DNA from: JASLEW01 sp035544895 | GTDB taxonomy: Bacteria; Acidobacteriota; Thermoanaerobaculia; Multivoradales; UBA5704 | Assembly: GCA_035544895.1 (NCBI GenBank) | Contig: DASZZM010000049.1 | Coordinates: forward strand, 186,001-250,000 | Direction: 5' to 3' | Length of the DNA stretch: 64,000 nt | Part shown: piece after piece, positions 1 through 8,452 of the stretch | How the letters are laid out: each line of letters starts with the position of its first letter | Numbering within the stretch: the first letter of the stretch is position 1 | Position numbers and translations under genes: made by a program | The notes under the pieces: generated by a model | What the model was told of the DNA's origin: nothing | Seen by the model: the letters and a program-made list of their open reading frames with translations, nothing else | The model's database searches: none

Positions 1-66
1 CTCGTAGTGCATGGCCGGGATTCTACGCCGGGAGGGCGTAGGGTGCTCTCCTGCCGGGCAGCCCGT

Positions 67-430
67 TCATCGGGTAGGGGGGGCGGGGGGCGGCGGGGAG
101 GGTGGGGGGCCGACGTAACGGGCGCGGGGGCGGATCATGCGCCCGTCGGCGTACTGCTCGAGGGCATGGGCGATCCAGCCGACGCTCCTGCCGACCGCGA
201 AGAGAGCAAGGGCCGCCCCGGCGGGAAGTCCGAGGGCGCGCGCGACGGCCACCAGTCCGAAATCGAGGGTCGGCCGCTCGCCGAGCAGATCGTCGACCAC
301 GGCCGCCACGGCGCCTGGCAGCGCGAAGCGCGGCGAGCCGGCCCCGGCGCGCCAGCTCCACCGCCTCCCGGCCGCGGTAGTAGAGACGGCCATCGGCGAT
401 CAGGGCAAGCTTCGGGCTGGGGCTGCCACC
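67..430 (-). pseudogene. citrate synthase remnant, N-terminal and C-terminal pieces
   Basis: This is a decayed citrate synthase-family fragment. Near the upstream end it carries the early beta-hairpin motif IADGRLYYRGREAVELA. The frame then shifts and jumps straight to the C-terminal helices: RPTLDFGLVAVARALG holds the aspartate equivalent to the third catalytic residue, followed by GRSVGWIAHALEQ and the terminal IRPRARYVGPP. About 200 residues of the family's core, including both catalytic histidines, are missing, and no start codon precedes the hairpin. It stops at TGA 67-69. The upstream end abuts, in opposite orientation, another citrate synthase piece that carries exactly the missing histidines. 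Sequence similarity to the family is clear. Whether the break is biological or an assembly join cannot be told from the sequence. Confidence 0.6.
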
Positions 431-431
431 C

Positions 432-899
432 GTGGCGCCGGACACCGCTCGCGGCCAGGCGGCCGATTTCCTGCGCATGCTGCGCGGCCAGCCGGCGTCG
501 CCGGTCGAAGAGGCGGCGCTCGACGCCTATCTGGTGACCGTCGCCGAGCACGGCATGAACGCCTCGACCTTCACCGCCAGGGTGGTGGCCTCGACCCGGG
601 CGGGCGTCCTGCCGGCGGTGATCGCGGCTCTCTCCGCGCTGGAGGGGCCGCTGCACGGCGGCGCCCCGGGGCCGGTGCTCGACATGCTGGATGCGATCGG
701 CGAGCGCCGGAACATCCGCCCCTGGCTCGGCGGCGAGCTCGCCGCCGGCCGCCGGCTGATGGGATTCGGCCACCGCATCTACCGGCTGCGCGACCCGCGC
801 GCGGACGAGCAGCAGAGGACCGATCGCCTGATCCGCCCGCAGTCGCAGTACGTCGGCCCCCCTCCGGGCGCGGGCGCGGGCGCGAGCGCGGCGGCTTGA
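432..899 (+). pseudogene. citrate synthase remnant, central piece joined to the last residues
   Basis: An open frame of 155 codons that matches the middle of a citrate synthase. It starts at an internal-looking GTG and has ADFLRMLRG, HGMNASTFTARVVAST, the first catalytic histidine in EGPLHGGAPGPV and the second in MGFGHRIYRLRDPRAD. Directly after RDPRAD the protein jumps to RLIRPQSQYVGPP, the usual last residues of the family, so about 90 residues including the catalytic aspartate are gone. A low-complexity glycine/alanine tail precedes the stop. It lies head to head with the minus-strand remnant. Between them the two pieces hold all three catalytic positions, which suggests rearrangement of one gene or of a tandem pair. 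It should not be annotated as a functional enzyme. Confidence 0.6.
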
Positions 900-921
900 G
901 CCGATCTCGAAGAGGCCCGGG

Positions 922-2556
922 CTACCCCTCCGCCCGACCCGGCCGACCCGGATCGGGCGGCAAGCGGCTGGCCGGTCGGTTGTCTTCGATGGTCAGCGCG
1001 GCGCACGCGGACGAGAGCAGGGCAAGCCCGGCCGCAACCAGCATGGCCAAGCGGTAGCTGTCGACGAAGGCGCCGGCGACGGCCTCGCGGGCGCGGCGGC
1101 GCGGCTCCCCCGCGAGGCCCGCCGGGACCTGGGCGGCGGCCAGCTTCAGCCGCTCGGCGCGCAGCTCCTGGACCGCCGCGGGCGGCAGGTCGAGCCGCGC
1201 CAGGCGGCGGTCGAGGCCGCGGCCGAAAGCGGCGAGGACGAGCAGGCCCAGCGCCGCGATGGCGAGCAGCGAGGCGACGCGGGCCACCGCGTTGTTGACG
1301 CCGGAGGCGATGCCCGCGTGCCGCACCTCGACGGCCCCCATGACCGCCGTGGTCAGCGGCGCCACGCTCACCGTCATCCCCAAGCCCAGCACCACCATCG
1401 CCGGGAAGAAAGAGGTCCAGTAGCTGCCGCCCGGCCCGTGCGCCGCGAGCAGGGCGAAGCCGCAGGCGGCGATGAACGGACCGGCGACCAGTGGCCGGCG
1501 GGCGCCGTAGCGGTCCACCAGCCCGCCGGCCCAGCGCGACAGCGAGAACATCAAGAGCACAATGGGAACGAACGCGGCGCCGGCGGCGGTGGCGGAATAG
1601 CCCTCCACCTGGATGAGCCTGAAGGGGAGGAAGAACAGCGCGCCGCCCAGGGCGCCGTACAGCCAGAGCGTCAGCAGGTTGGCGCCGGTGAAGGTGCGCG
1701 AGCGGAACAGCGACAGCGGCATCATCGGCGCGCGCTCCCGCGCCTCGACCAGCACGAAGCCGGCCAGGGCGGCGCAGCCGCCGACCAGCGAGCCGAAGAC
1801 CAGCTGCCGCGCCGTCCCGGCCCGCGGCAGCTCGATCAGCGCGAAGGTCACGCCGCCCAGGCCGGCGGTGGCGAGGGCGGCGCCGGGCCAGTCGAGCGCG
1901 CCCACGGCCTCTGGATCGCGGCTCTCCGGAACGTGCCGCGCGGTCACCGCCAGCACGAGCAGCGAGAGGGGGGCGTTGATGAAGAACACCCAGCGCCAGC
2001 CCGCGTGGTCGATCAGCCAGCCGCCGAGCAGGGGACCGACCACCGCGGTGATGCCGGTCCAGCCCGACCAGGTGCCGATGGCGCGCCCGCGCCGTTCGGG
2101 CGGATAGGAGGCGCTGATGATGGCCAGGCTCCCCGGCACCAGCAGAGCGGCGCTCGCGCCCTGCGCCGCCCGCGCCGCGATCAGCGCCCCGATCCCCGGC
2201 GCCAGGCCGCAGGCCGCCGAGGCGGCCGCGAAAAGGCCGACCCCGGCCATGAAGACGCGCCGCCTGCCGTAGCGGTCGCCCAGCGCGCCGCCGGTCAGGA
2301 TGAGCGCGGCAAGCAAGAGCGCGTACGCCTCGACCACCCACTGCACGTCGCTGACCGTCGCGCCGAGCTCCCTTTGCAGCGCCGGCAGGGCGACGTTGAC
2401 CGCGCTGCTGTCGATGAAAGCCATGCTCGATCCCAGGATCGTCGCCGCCATGATCCACGGGCCGGCCGCCGACTTCGGCAGCGCCTCCGGCCCCACCTGC
2501 GCCGCGCCTCCGCCGCGCATCACCCCCTCGTCGCAAGGCGCCTTCACCACGGTCAT
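922..2556 (-). CDS. DHA2-type MFS drug exporter, 14 TM
   Basis: A 544-residue proton-coupled exporter of the major facilitator superfamily, DHA2 (14-helix) type, expected in the inner membrane. The N-terminal half shows the family signatures: MAFIDSSAVNVALPALQ in helix 1, QWVVEAYALLLAALIL in helix 2, the loop motif GDRYGRRRVF, and the export-type motif GPLLGGWLIDHAGWRWVF around residue 175. Further hydrophobic segments run to residue 520. The start is the ATG at 2556, preceded by GGAGGAGGGACG, an excellent ribosome-binding site. It overlaps the stop of the upstream membrane-protein gene by 4 bp (ATGA), so the two are translationally coupled. The substrate cannot be read from the sequence; members of this group export dyes, antibiotics or lipids. 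Confidence 0.88.
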   Translation of the reverse strand: MTVVKAPCDEGVMRGGGAAQVGPEALPKSAAGPWIMAATILGSSMAFIDSSAVNVALPALQRELGATVSDVQWVVEAYALLLAALILTGGALGDRYGRRRVFMAGVGLFAAASAACGLAPGIGALIAARAAQGASAALLVPGSLAIISASYPPERRGRAIGTWSGWTGITAVVGPLLGGWLIDHAGWRWVFFINAPLSLLVLAVTARHVPESRDPEAVGALDWPGAALATAGLGGVTFALIELPRAGTARQLVFGSLVGGCAALAGFVLVEARERAPMMPLSLFRSRTFTGANLLTLWLYGALGGALFFLPFRLIQVEGYSATAAGAAFVPIVLLMFSLSRWAGGLVDRYGARRPLVAGPFIAACGFALLAAHGPGGSYWTSFFPAMVVLGLGMTVSVAPLTTAVMGAVEVRHAGIASGVNNAVARVASLLAIAALGLLVLAAFGRGLDRRLARLDLPPAAVQELRAERLKLAAAQVPAGLAGEPRRRAREAVAGAFVDSYRLAMLVAAGLALLSSACAALTIEDNRPASRLPPDPGRPGRAEG

Positions 2557-3524
2557 CGTCCCTCCTCCCCGCGCGGCTTCGTTTCCGCGCGCGGCCGGCG
2601 TCTCCCCCCTGAGCGCGCCGCGAATGAACCATCGTGTGCGAGCTCTTCGCGGGGCAAGGCGGCTTCCTCGCGCCAGGCGAGCAACGCCGCCGCCAGCAGC
2701 GCGGTCGTGGCGAGCGTCGCGAGGGTCGCGGCCGCCGCGGCCCACGGCGCCGTCGCGGCAGCGTACCTGGCGTTGCCATGCATCGCGGCGGCCAGCTCGT
2801 CGAGGTGTCCGCTCAGGGCTCCCGTCCAAGCAGCCAGCAGCGCCGCGACGGCGAGCCCGATGGCCCATTCGAGCGCCAGGGCAGCCGTGAGGCTGCGCCG
2901 GCGCAGAATATCCTGGGCGGCCAGCGCGAGCGCCGTGCCGGCAACCGCCAGCGGAGCGTAGACGGCCAGCCAGGGCGCCCGCCATTCCCCCCTGGGCGCG
3001 ATGGCGGCCGCCAGCCGATCGAGCCCACCCAGCCAGGCCGGCGCCACGAGCGCCAGGGAGAAAGCGGCCAGAAGGCCCAGGAGTGCCCGCTCGCGCATCC
3101 GCCGGCGCCCGCGTGCGAGCACGGCGACGAGAAGGCCGGCCGCCGCGGCGAGCTTGCCGCACGCCGCCCAAGCGATGACGGTCGAACCGCGCGCCAACGT
3201 CAGCCACCCCACGTGGCCGAGCCTCGCGGCCGGCCCGCCGAACCAGCCGAGCCAGCCGGCGGCGAGCACGGCGCCGTCGAAGGCCAGCACGCCGCGCAGC
3301 CAGGCCTCGCGCTGCGCCGCCCGCCAGGGCTCTCCGAGGCCCGCCGCGCCGCGCTGGCGGGTCGCCCAGCCGAGCACCACCGCCTGCAACGCCGGGATGG
3401 CGACGAGCTGGAACGTCGCCTCGAAGCCCAGGTCGGCGCGGCCGAACAGCAGCGCCGACGACGCCGCCCTGGTGAGCCAGAACGCCGCCACCAGCGCCAG
3501 CCAGATGGTGAGCAGTCGTTTCAT
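2553..3524 (-). CDS. polytopic membrane protein of unknown function
   Basis: A 323-residue protein made mostly of hydrophobic alanine/leucine-rich helices (about eight by eye), with a charged cytoplasmic-looking tail rich in Arg and Glu. I do not recognise the family. The N-terminus MKRLLTIWLALVAAFWLTRA looks like a first membrane helix. The ribosome-binding site before ATG 3524 is weak. The stop TGA overlaps the ATG of the MFS exporter (ATGA), so the two genes form a coupled pair and this protein may act with or alongside the exporter. The repeat copy lying upstream on the other side of the start may influence its expression. Confidence 0.7.
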   Translation of the reverse strand: MKRLLTIWLALVAAFWLTRAASSALLFGRADLGFEATFQLVAIPALQAVVLGWATRQRGAAGLGEPWRAAQREAWLRGVLAFDGAVLAAGWLGWFGGPAARLGHVGWLTLARGSTVIAWAACGKLAAAAGLLVAVLARGRRRMRERALLGLLAAFSLALVAPAWLGGLDRLAAAIAPRGEWRAPWLAVYAPLAVAGTALALAAQDILRRRSLTAALALEWAIGLAVAALLAAWTGALSGHLDELAAAMHGNARYAAATAPWAAAAATLATLATTALLAAALLAWREEAALPREELAHDGSFAARSGGRRRPRAETKPRGEEGR

Positions 3525-3599
3525 GGAAGACCGCCGATAATCTTATGAGATCTGGGACCTGGCTCACCGCCTGAGGCGGCCCCCGGGGCATGAAACTGG

Positions 3600-3728
3600 G
3601 GCCATCGAGGCCTACTCAAAGCGTCGATCGGATCGCCCCCCGCAACCCCTCGATCCCCTTCCCACCCCTCCGGGGGGGAAGGGGACGCCCCCGCCCCTGG
3701 CGCACTAACGAGTTCGTATTCGCCGGTC
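3600..3728 (-). repeat. dispersed intergenic repeat, copy A
   Basis: Copy of the window's repeat family in reverse orientation. Read on the minus strand it has the GTTAGTGCGCCAGG end, the G-rich core GGGGGCGTCCCCTTCCCCCC, then GAGGGGTGGGAAGGGGATCG, GGGGTTGCGGGGGGCGATC and a tail with GACGCTTTGAGTAGGCC. The tail sequence recurs almost exactly in copy B. It sits between the membrane-protein gene and apaH. Confidence 0.8.
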
Positions 3729-3802
3729 TGAGCAGTGGCGGTAGGCGAGCACGTCTCTGGCCGGTTGCGCCCCGCCGCCGTCCGCGACATCGTTGCCGGG
3801 AC

Positions 3803-4609
3803 ATGGCCACCTTCGCGATCGGCGACGTGCACGGCTGCTTTGCCACCCTGGAGCGCCTGCTGCGCCGCATCGGATTCGACCGGCGGCGCGACCGGCTATG
3901 GATGGTGGGCGATCTGGTCAACCGCGGTCCGCGCTCGCTCGAGGTGCTGCGCTGGGCCTGTGGCCTGGGCGATCGACTCGTCGCCGTCCTCGGCAACCAC
4001 GACCTGCACCTGCTGGCGCGCGCCTTGGGCGTCGCCGCCGCCAAGCGCCGCGACACGCTGGAGGCGGTGCTCGCCGCGCCCGACCGCGACGACCTGCTGG
4101 CCTGGCTGCGCGGCCGCCCGCTGATGCATCGCCAGGACGGGCGCGTCCTCACCCACGCCGGCCTGTTTCCGGCCTGGACCGTCGACCAGGCGGAGGCGCT
4201 GGCCCGCGAGGTGGAGGCGCGCCTGCGCGGCGCCGCCGCCTTCCGGCTGCTCGCGGCCTTCGGTGGCAAGGCCCCCGAACGGTGGCACGCCGGGCTTTCG
4301 GGGGCAGCGCGCGCGCGCGTCGCCCTGGCGGGCTTTGCCAAGCTGCGCACTCTGACCGCCGAGGGGCGGATGTGCGCCGACTTCAGCGGCCCTCCGCACG
4401 AGGCGCCGCGCGGCTGCCTCCCCTGGTTCGAGGCGCCAGGCCGCAAGAGCGCCGGCGCGCAGATCGTCTTCGGTCACTGGGCCGCCATGGGTCTGCGCCT
4501 GGCCCCGGGCGTCGCGGCCCTCGACACCGGCTGCGTCTGGGGACGCGCGCTCACCGCGCTGCGCCTCGACGACGGCGCCATCGTCCAGGAGCCGGCACAG
4601 GAAAACTAG
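3803..4609 (+). CDS. apaH: symmetrical diadenosine tetraphosphatase
   Basis: ApaH hydrolyses Ap4A to two ADP and also removes Np4 caps from RNA. It belongs to the calcineurin-like metallophosphatases and acts in the cytoplasm. The 268-residue protein has the ordered metal-binding motifs: GDVHGC at residue 7, GDLVNRGP near 36, GNHD near 64, THAGLFP near 118, and the C-terminal FGHWAAMGL near 220. The DTGCVWG motif near 237 is typical of ApaH. Length fits the family (about 270). I chose the ATG at 3803 because the family N-terminus starts directly with the beta strand MATFAIGDVHGC; the longer upstream frame reads through repeat copy A and is not credible. Confidence 0.93.
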   Translation: MATFAIGDVHGCFATLERLLRRIGFDRRRDRLWMVGDLVNRGPRSLEVLRWACGLGDRLVAVLGNHDLHLLARALGVAAAKRRDTLEAVLAAPDRDDLLAWLRGRPLMHRQDGRVLTHAGLFPAWTVDQAEALAREVEARLRGAAAFRLLAAFGGKAPERWHAGLSGAARARVALAGFAKLRTLTAEGRMCADFSGPPHEAPRGCLPWFEAPGRKSAGAQIVFGHWAAMGLRLAPGVAALDTGCVWGRALTALRLDDGAIVQEPAQEN

Positions 4610-4717
4610 CCCGCGCTGCTCACCGCTTGCGGGGATGAACCGATCCCGGCCGCCCGCCGTAGAGTGGTTGCAGGCTAGAGCGCGAAGTCGATTCGCCTCG
4701 ATCTCGTGAGGGTTGCC

Positions 4718-5614
4718 ATGAGCGATGCACCGAAGCCGGAGTCCGCCCCGGACGCGCAACCTCCCGTCGCGCAGCGGGAAGCCGAGCCTGCCGCGCCCCC
4801 GGCCGAGGAGGCGCCCTCCCGGACGGGCGATCCTGGCGAGCAGAGTCCGGCCGGGCCAGGGCCGCTGGCACACGAGGAGGCCGAGCCCGCCGTGCCGCCT
4901 CCAGCCGGATCGACGTCACCCCCGGTGTCCCCGCCTGTCTCCAATGCCCGGCGCCCGCTGGTCAAGCGCCACCACGGCATCGTCCGCGCCGCGCACTGGC
5001 TGAATACCTTCCTGCTTTCAGGCATGATCGCGAGCGGGCTGCAGATCTACAGCGCCTTCCGCCACTTCGGGCCGCGCGGCGGCCCCTACTGGCCGAATCC
5101 CTGGGATGACAAGGTTTTCCCACAATGGTCGCGGCTCGGCGGCTGGCTGGCGGGCGGCCTCAACTGGCACTTCGCGCTCGCCTGGCCCTTCGTGCTGACC
5201 GGCGTCGCCTATCTCGCCTACATGGTCTTGTCCGGAGAGTGGCGCACCATCCTGTTCCGGCCGCGCGACGTGCCGCGCGCCATGCAGATGCAGCTCTACT
5301 ACCTGCGCCTGCGGCGCGAGCACCCGCCACAAGGCAAGCACAACGCGCTGCAGAAGGGCGCTTATTCGTTCATCTTCCTGCTCGGCGTCCTCTCGGTCGC
5401 CAGCGGCTTTGCGATCTACAAGCCCGTCCAGCTCGCCTGGCTGGTGACGCTCTTCGGCGGCTACGAGCTGGCGCGTTTCTGGCACTTCTGGTTCGTCTTC
5501 GTCTTCATCGTCTTCACCCTGCTGCACGTCGCGCTGGTATTCCTGGTCGACCCCGCTTCGCTGCGCGCCATGATCACCGGCTGGTATCGAGGGAGGTTCC
5601 CTAGCCATGACTGA
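4718..5614 (+). CDS. cytochrome b561-type membrane subunit
   Basis: A 298-residue di-haem b-type cytochrome (Ni-Fe hydrogenase / cytochrome b561 domain), expected to pass electrons between the quinone pool and a periplasmic partner. Residues 1-75 are a disordered Pro/Ala/Glu-rich tail. The membrane part begins KRHHGIVRAAHWLNTFLL, with the helix-1 histidines, followed by three further helices including HFALAWPFVLTGVAYLAYM and the haem-ligand-like HFWFVFVFIVFTLLHVALVF. ATG 4718 is preferred over the in-frame GTG at 4706 because GAGGG lies 5-7 bases upstream of it. The gene overlaps the next one, a molybdopterin oxidoreductase, by 8 bp. That arrangement strongly suggests the two form one membrane-anchored redox complex. 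Confidence 0.87.
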   Translation: MSDAPKPESAPDAQPPVAQREAEPAAPPAEEAPSRTGDPGEQSPAGPGPLAHEEAEPAVPPPAGSTSPPVSPPVSNARRPLVKRHHGIVRAAHWLNTFLLSGMIASGLQIYSAFRHFGPRGGPYWPNPWDDKVFPQWSRLGGWLAGGLNWHFALAWPFVLTGVAYLAYMVLSGEWRTILFRPRDVPRAMQMQLYYLRLRREHPPQGKHNALQKGAYSFIFLLGVLSVASGFAIYKPVQLAWLVTLFGGYELARFWHFWFVFVFIVFTLLHVALVFLVDPASLRAMITGWYRGRFPSHD

Positions 5615-6329
5615 TCGCCGCCTCTCCCGCCGCGACCTCTTCCGGCTGGGACTCGCCGCCGGCCCCGCCGCGCTGGCCTCCTCCTGCGGCTGGGACGGCG
5701 GACCGGCCCTGGTGCCGAAGCTGCGGGCGGTGTCGCGCCTCAACGACTGGGTGGGGGAAAAGGTCCTCCTCTCCTCGACCCGCCTCGCCCCCCAATACCC
5801 GATCCGGCGGCGCACGCCGGCGCGGAACTTCCCGGCCTACGCGCAGAGCCATCCTCTGCCGGTGCCTGCCGATCCGGCGGGCTGGGCGCTCGAGGTGGGC
5901 GGCCTGGTGCGCAGGCCGCAGCGGCTGACCTTGGCGATGATCGAGGCGCTGCCGCGCGTCACCTACACGGTCAAGCACCACTGCGTCGAAGGCTGGACCG
6001 CCATCGCGACCTGGACCGGCGCGCCGCTCTCCTCGGTGATCGCCATGGCCGAGCCGACCGGCGAGGCGCGCTACCTGCTGTTCAGGACCTTCGACGCCGG
6101 CTATTCGAACGGGTGGGACTTCAAGAGCGCGATGCACCCGCAGACCATCCTCGCCTACGCCTGGAACGACCTGCCGCTCACCCCCGCGCACGGCGCCCCC
6201 TTGCGCGTCTATTCGCCGCTCAAGCTCGGCTACAAGCTCACCAAGTACCTCTCCTCGCTCACCCTCACCGCCGAGCGCCCGGGCGGCTTCTGGGAAGACC
6301 TCGGCTATCCCTGGCTGGGAGGCGTTTAG
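5607..6329 (+). CDS. Tat-exported molybdopterin oxidoreductase, MsrP/sulfite oxidase fold
   Basis: A 240-residue enzyme with the sulfite-oxidase-type molybdopterin fold, the size expected for MsrP/YedY-like proteins without a C-terminal dimerisation domain. The N-terminus carries a twin-arginine signal (SRRDLFRLGLAAG, residues 6-18) followed by a Cys that could be lipidated. The cofactor-binding cysteine lies in KHHCVEGWTAIATWTGAPL near residue 120. FDAGYSNGWDFKSAMHP and LKLGYKLTKYLSSLTL are other family signatures. Its neighbour upstream is a cytochrome b561 subunit overlapping by 8 bp, comparable to the MsrPQ arrangement, though the partner here is not of the MsrQ heme-reductase type. The substrate is unknown: sulfoxide repair or oxidation of a small oxyanion are both possible. 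Its TAG stop forms the first bases of repeat copy B. Confidence 0.87.
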   Translation: MTDRRLSRRDLFRLGLAAGPAALASSCGWDGGPALVPKLRAVSRLNDWVGEKVLLSSTRLAPQYPIRRRTPARNFPAYAQSHPLPVPADPAGWALEVGGLVRRPQRLTLAMIEALPRVTYTVKHHCVEGWTAIATWTGAPLSSVIAMAEPTGEARYLLFRTFDAGYSNGWDFKSAMHPQTILAYAWNDLPLTPAHGAPLRVYSPLKLGYKLTKYLSSLTLTAERPGGFWEDLGYPWLGGV

Positions 6330-6555
6330 AACGAAAATCGTTGGTGCGCGAGGGGGCGGGGGCGTCCCCTTCCCCCCCGGCCACCGCCGGGCAGGGACCC
6401 GGCGGCTCCGGAAAACCGGGAAAGGGATCCGCGGGGGTTGGCCGCCGCTCCCGCCATTGGCGGCACTCCCGGCAGGTCGCGGGGGGCGATCCCATGGACG
6501 CTTTGAGTAGGCCGCGATCGCTATGTCGCAGCGCCGTTTCATCCCTCGATATCGA
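6328..6555 (+). repeat. dispersed intergenic repeat, copy B (longest)
   Basis: The longest copy, starting exactly at the TAG stop of the oxidoreductase with TAGAACGAAAATCGTTGGTG, then the core GGGGGCGTCCCCTTCCCCCC. It holds two extra inner modules: a hairpin-like GCCGGGCAGGGACCCGGCGG, and GCTCCCGCCATTGGCGGCAC, the latter shared with the element at 40.7 kb. It ends with ATCCCATGGACGCTTTGAG and GTCGCAGCGCCGTTTCATCC. Nothing else is visible between the two flanking genes. Confidence 0.85.
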
Positions 6556-6587
6556 AACCCGCTGCTATGATCTGGGCGGTGGCACCG

Positions 6588-8366
6588 ATGCTGCGACTGC
6601 GTCTCGTCGTCGACGGCGAGAACCGCATCTTCCCGCTGACCGGTGGCCGGGTGCGGCTCGGCCGGGGCAGCGACAACGACATCGTCCTGTCGGACGTCTC
6701 GGTGTCGCGCAACCACGCCGAGGTCCGTCACGGCCCCGATGGCTGGACCGTCCACGACCTCAAGAGCACCAACGGCGTCGAGATCAACCGCGTGCCGGTC
6801 GAGGCGGCGCGTCTTCACCCGGGCGACCGCGTCGGTATCGGCGCCTTCGAGCTGCTGGTCGAGACCGTCCCGCAGCAACCGGCTGCCGAGGCAGCCCCAC
6901 CCCGGCGGCAGGCCGAGGCGCCCCGGTCGGTTGCCGCGCCCGGCACGCCGGAGCGGGTGGAGATCCCCGGCATCAGCAACGCGACCATCGTCCGTCCGCT
7001 GGCCGATTTCGCCGCGGCCATCGAGCTCGCGCCGGCGCCGGCCTCGCGGCGGAGTGGTGGCGGTCGCCCAGACGCCAGCCAGCGAAGCGGCGGGCTCGGT
7101 CCGCCGCCGGGGAGGGCGCAGCTGCCGGTTGGCGTGCCTTCGGTTGCCGCCGTTCCGCTGCCCTTGGCGGGCGGCATGGCGCGCGACGAGGCCGCCGCCC
7201 ACCGCATGCTGGGCTTCCTCACCCGCCTGGCCCGCGTCCTGCTGGTCGCGGACTCGGTGGACGAGGTGCTGGTCAGGGTGCTCGACATCGCCTTCGAGGC
7301 GCTTCCCGTCGACCGCGGTTTCATCCTGCTCTCCGATGACAAGGGGGACCTGGTCTGCGAGCTTGCGCGTCACAAGGAGCGGGTGCAGCTCCGGCCGTCC
7401 GGCGAGGTGCCGGTGTCGCGGACCATGCTGCGCGCGGTGATGCGCGAGCGCGTGGCCCTGGTCACCTTCGATGCCCTCTCCGATCAGCGGCTGAGCGGCG
7501 GCGATTCGATCCGGCTGCACCAGATCCGGGCCGCCATGTGCACGCCCTTGTGGTCGGGTGACAGGATCATCGGCGTCGTGCAGGTCGATTCGCCGTTCCA
7601 GGTCGGCGCCTTCGGCGAGAGTGAGCTCGAGTTCCTGGCCACCGTGGCCAACTACGCGGCGGTGGCGGTGGAGCGCATCCGTTACGCGGCCAAGGCCGAG
7701 TTCGAGAAGCAGGTGCGGTCCCGTCTGGAACGCTATCACTCGCCGGCGCTGATCGAAGAGGTCTTGCGCCAGGGCGAGGCGGGCGCGGAGGAGGGGATCC
7801 GGCGTCTGAAAACCGCCGAGGCGACCGTGCTGTTCGCCGACCTGGTCGGCTTCACCGCCTTCGCCGAGGACTCGACACCGGAGCACGTGGCGGAGTTGCT
7901 CAACGCGTTCCTCAACCTCTCGGTCGAGGCGATCTTTCGCGCCGGCGGCACGCTCGACAAGTTCATCGGCGACTGCGTGATGGCGTTCTTCGGCGCTCCG
8001 GTGGCGCAAGCGGACCACGCCGAGCGGGCGGCGCGCGCGGCGATCGAGATCCAGCGCAGCCTGCTGGCGTGGAGCGCCGAACGTGCCGGCCAGGGCCTGC
8101 CCGTCTTCGCCGCCCGGGTGGCGCTCAACAGCGGCCCGGTGGTGGTCGGCGACATCGGCAGCGCGCGCCGCGTCGACTACACGGTCCTCGGCAACACCGT
8201 CAACGTCGCCGCGCGGCTGGAGGAGTTCGTCGCCCGTCCCGGCGACGTGGTCCTGGGCCCCGCGACCCACCGCCTGCTCGCCGGCACCGTCGTCACCGAG
8301 CCCCTGGGCGAGTTCCAGCTCAAGGGCTTGCAGCAGAAGATCCTCGCCCACCGCGTCGTCTTCTGA
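6588..8366 (+). CDS. FHA-GAF-class III adenylate cyclase
   Basis: A 592-residue soluble signalling enzyme that should make cAMP. Domains in order: FHA phosphothreonine-binding domain (residues about 15-90, with RLGRGSDNDIVLSD, SVSRNHAEV and LKSTNGVEIN), a proline-rich linker, a GAF domain (about 225-370), and a class III cyclase domain (about 410-592). In the cyclase, both metal aspartates are present (FADLVGFT and IGDCVMAFFG), as are the purine-selecting Lys and Asp (TLDKF, RVDYTVLGN) of adenylate rather than guanylate cyclases. The transition-state Asn and Arg are in NTVNVAARLE. ATG 6588 is chosen because the FHA strand begins at once after it and a GGTGG motif precedes it; ATG 6567 has no ribosome-binding site. 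FHA suggests control by a Ser/Thr kinase not found in this window. Confidence 0.92.
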   Translation: MLRLRLVVDGENRIFPLTGGRVRLGRGSDNDIVLSDVSVSRNHAEVRHGPDGWTVHDLKSTNGVEINRVPVEAARLHPGDRVGIGAFELLVETVPQQPAAEAAPPRRQAEAPRSVAAPGTPERVEIPGISNATIVRPLADFAAAIELAPAPASRRSGGGRPDASQRSGGLGPPPGRAQLPVGVPSVAAVPLPLAGGMARDEAAAHRMLGFLTRLARVLLVADSVDEVLVRVLDIAFEALPVDRGFILLSDDKGDLVCELARHKERVQLRPSGEVPVSRTMLRAVMRERVALVTFDALSDQRLSGGDSIRLHQIRAAMCTPLWSGDRIIGVVQVDSPFQVGAFGESELEFLATVANYAAVAVERIRYAAKAEFEKQVRSRLERYHSPALIEEVLRQGEAGAEEGIRRLKTAEATVLFADLVGFTAFAEDSTPEHVAELLNAFLNLSVEAIFRAGGTLDKFIGDCVMAFFGAPVAQADHAERAARAAIEIQRSLLAWSAERAGQGLPVFAARVALNSGPVVVGDIGSARRVDYTVLGNTVNVAARLEEFVARPGDVVLGPATHRLLAGTVVTEPLGEFQLKGLQQKILAHRVVF

Positions 8367-8452
8367 GCCCGCGGACCGCTCGCGTGCCGCGCCTGGCGGT
8401 CGAAAACTGGCTCGTCTCCTGAGAGGAGAGCGGCCGCGGAGCGACGCCGGCT

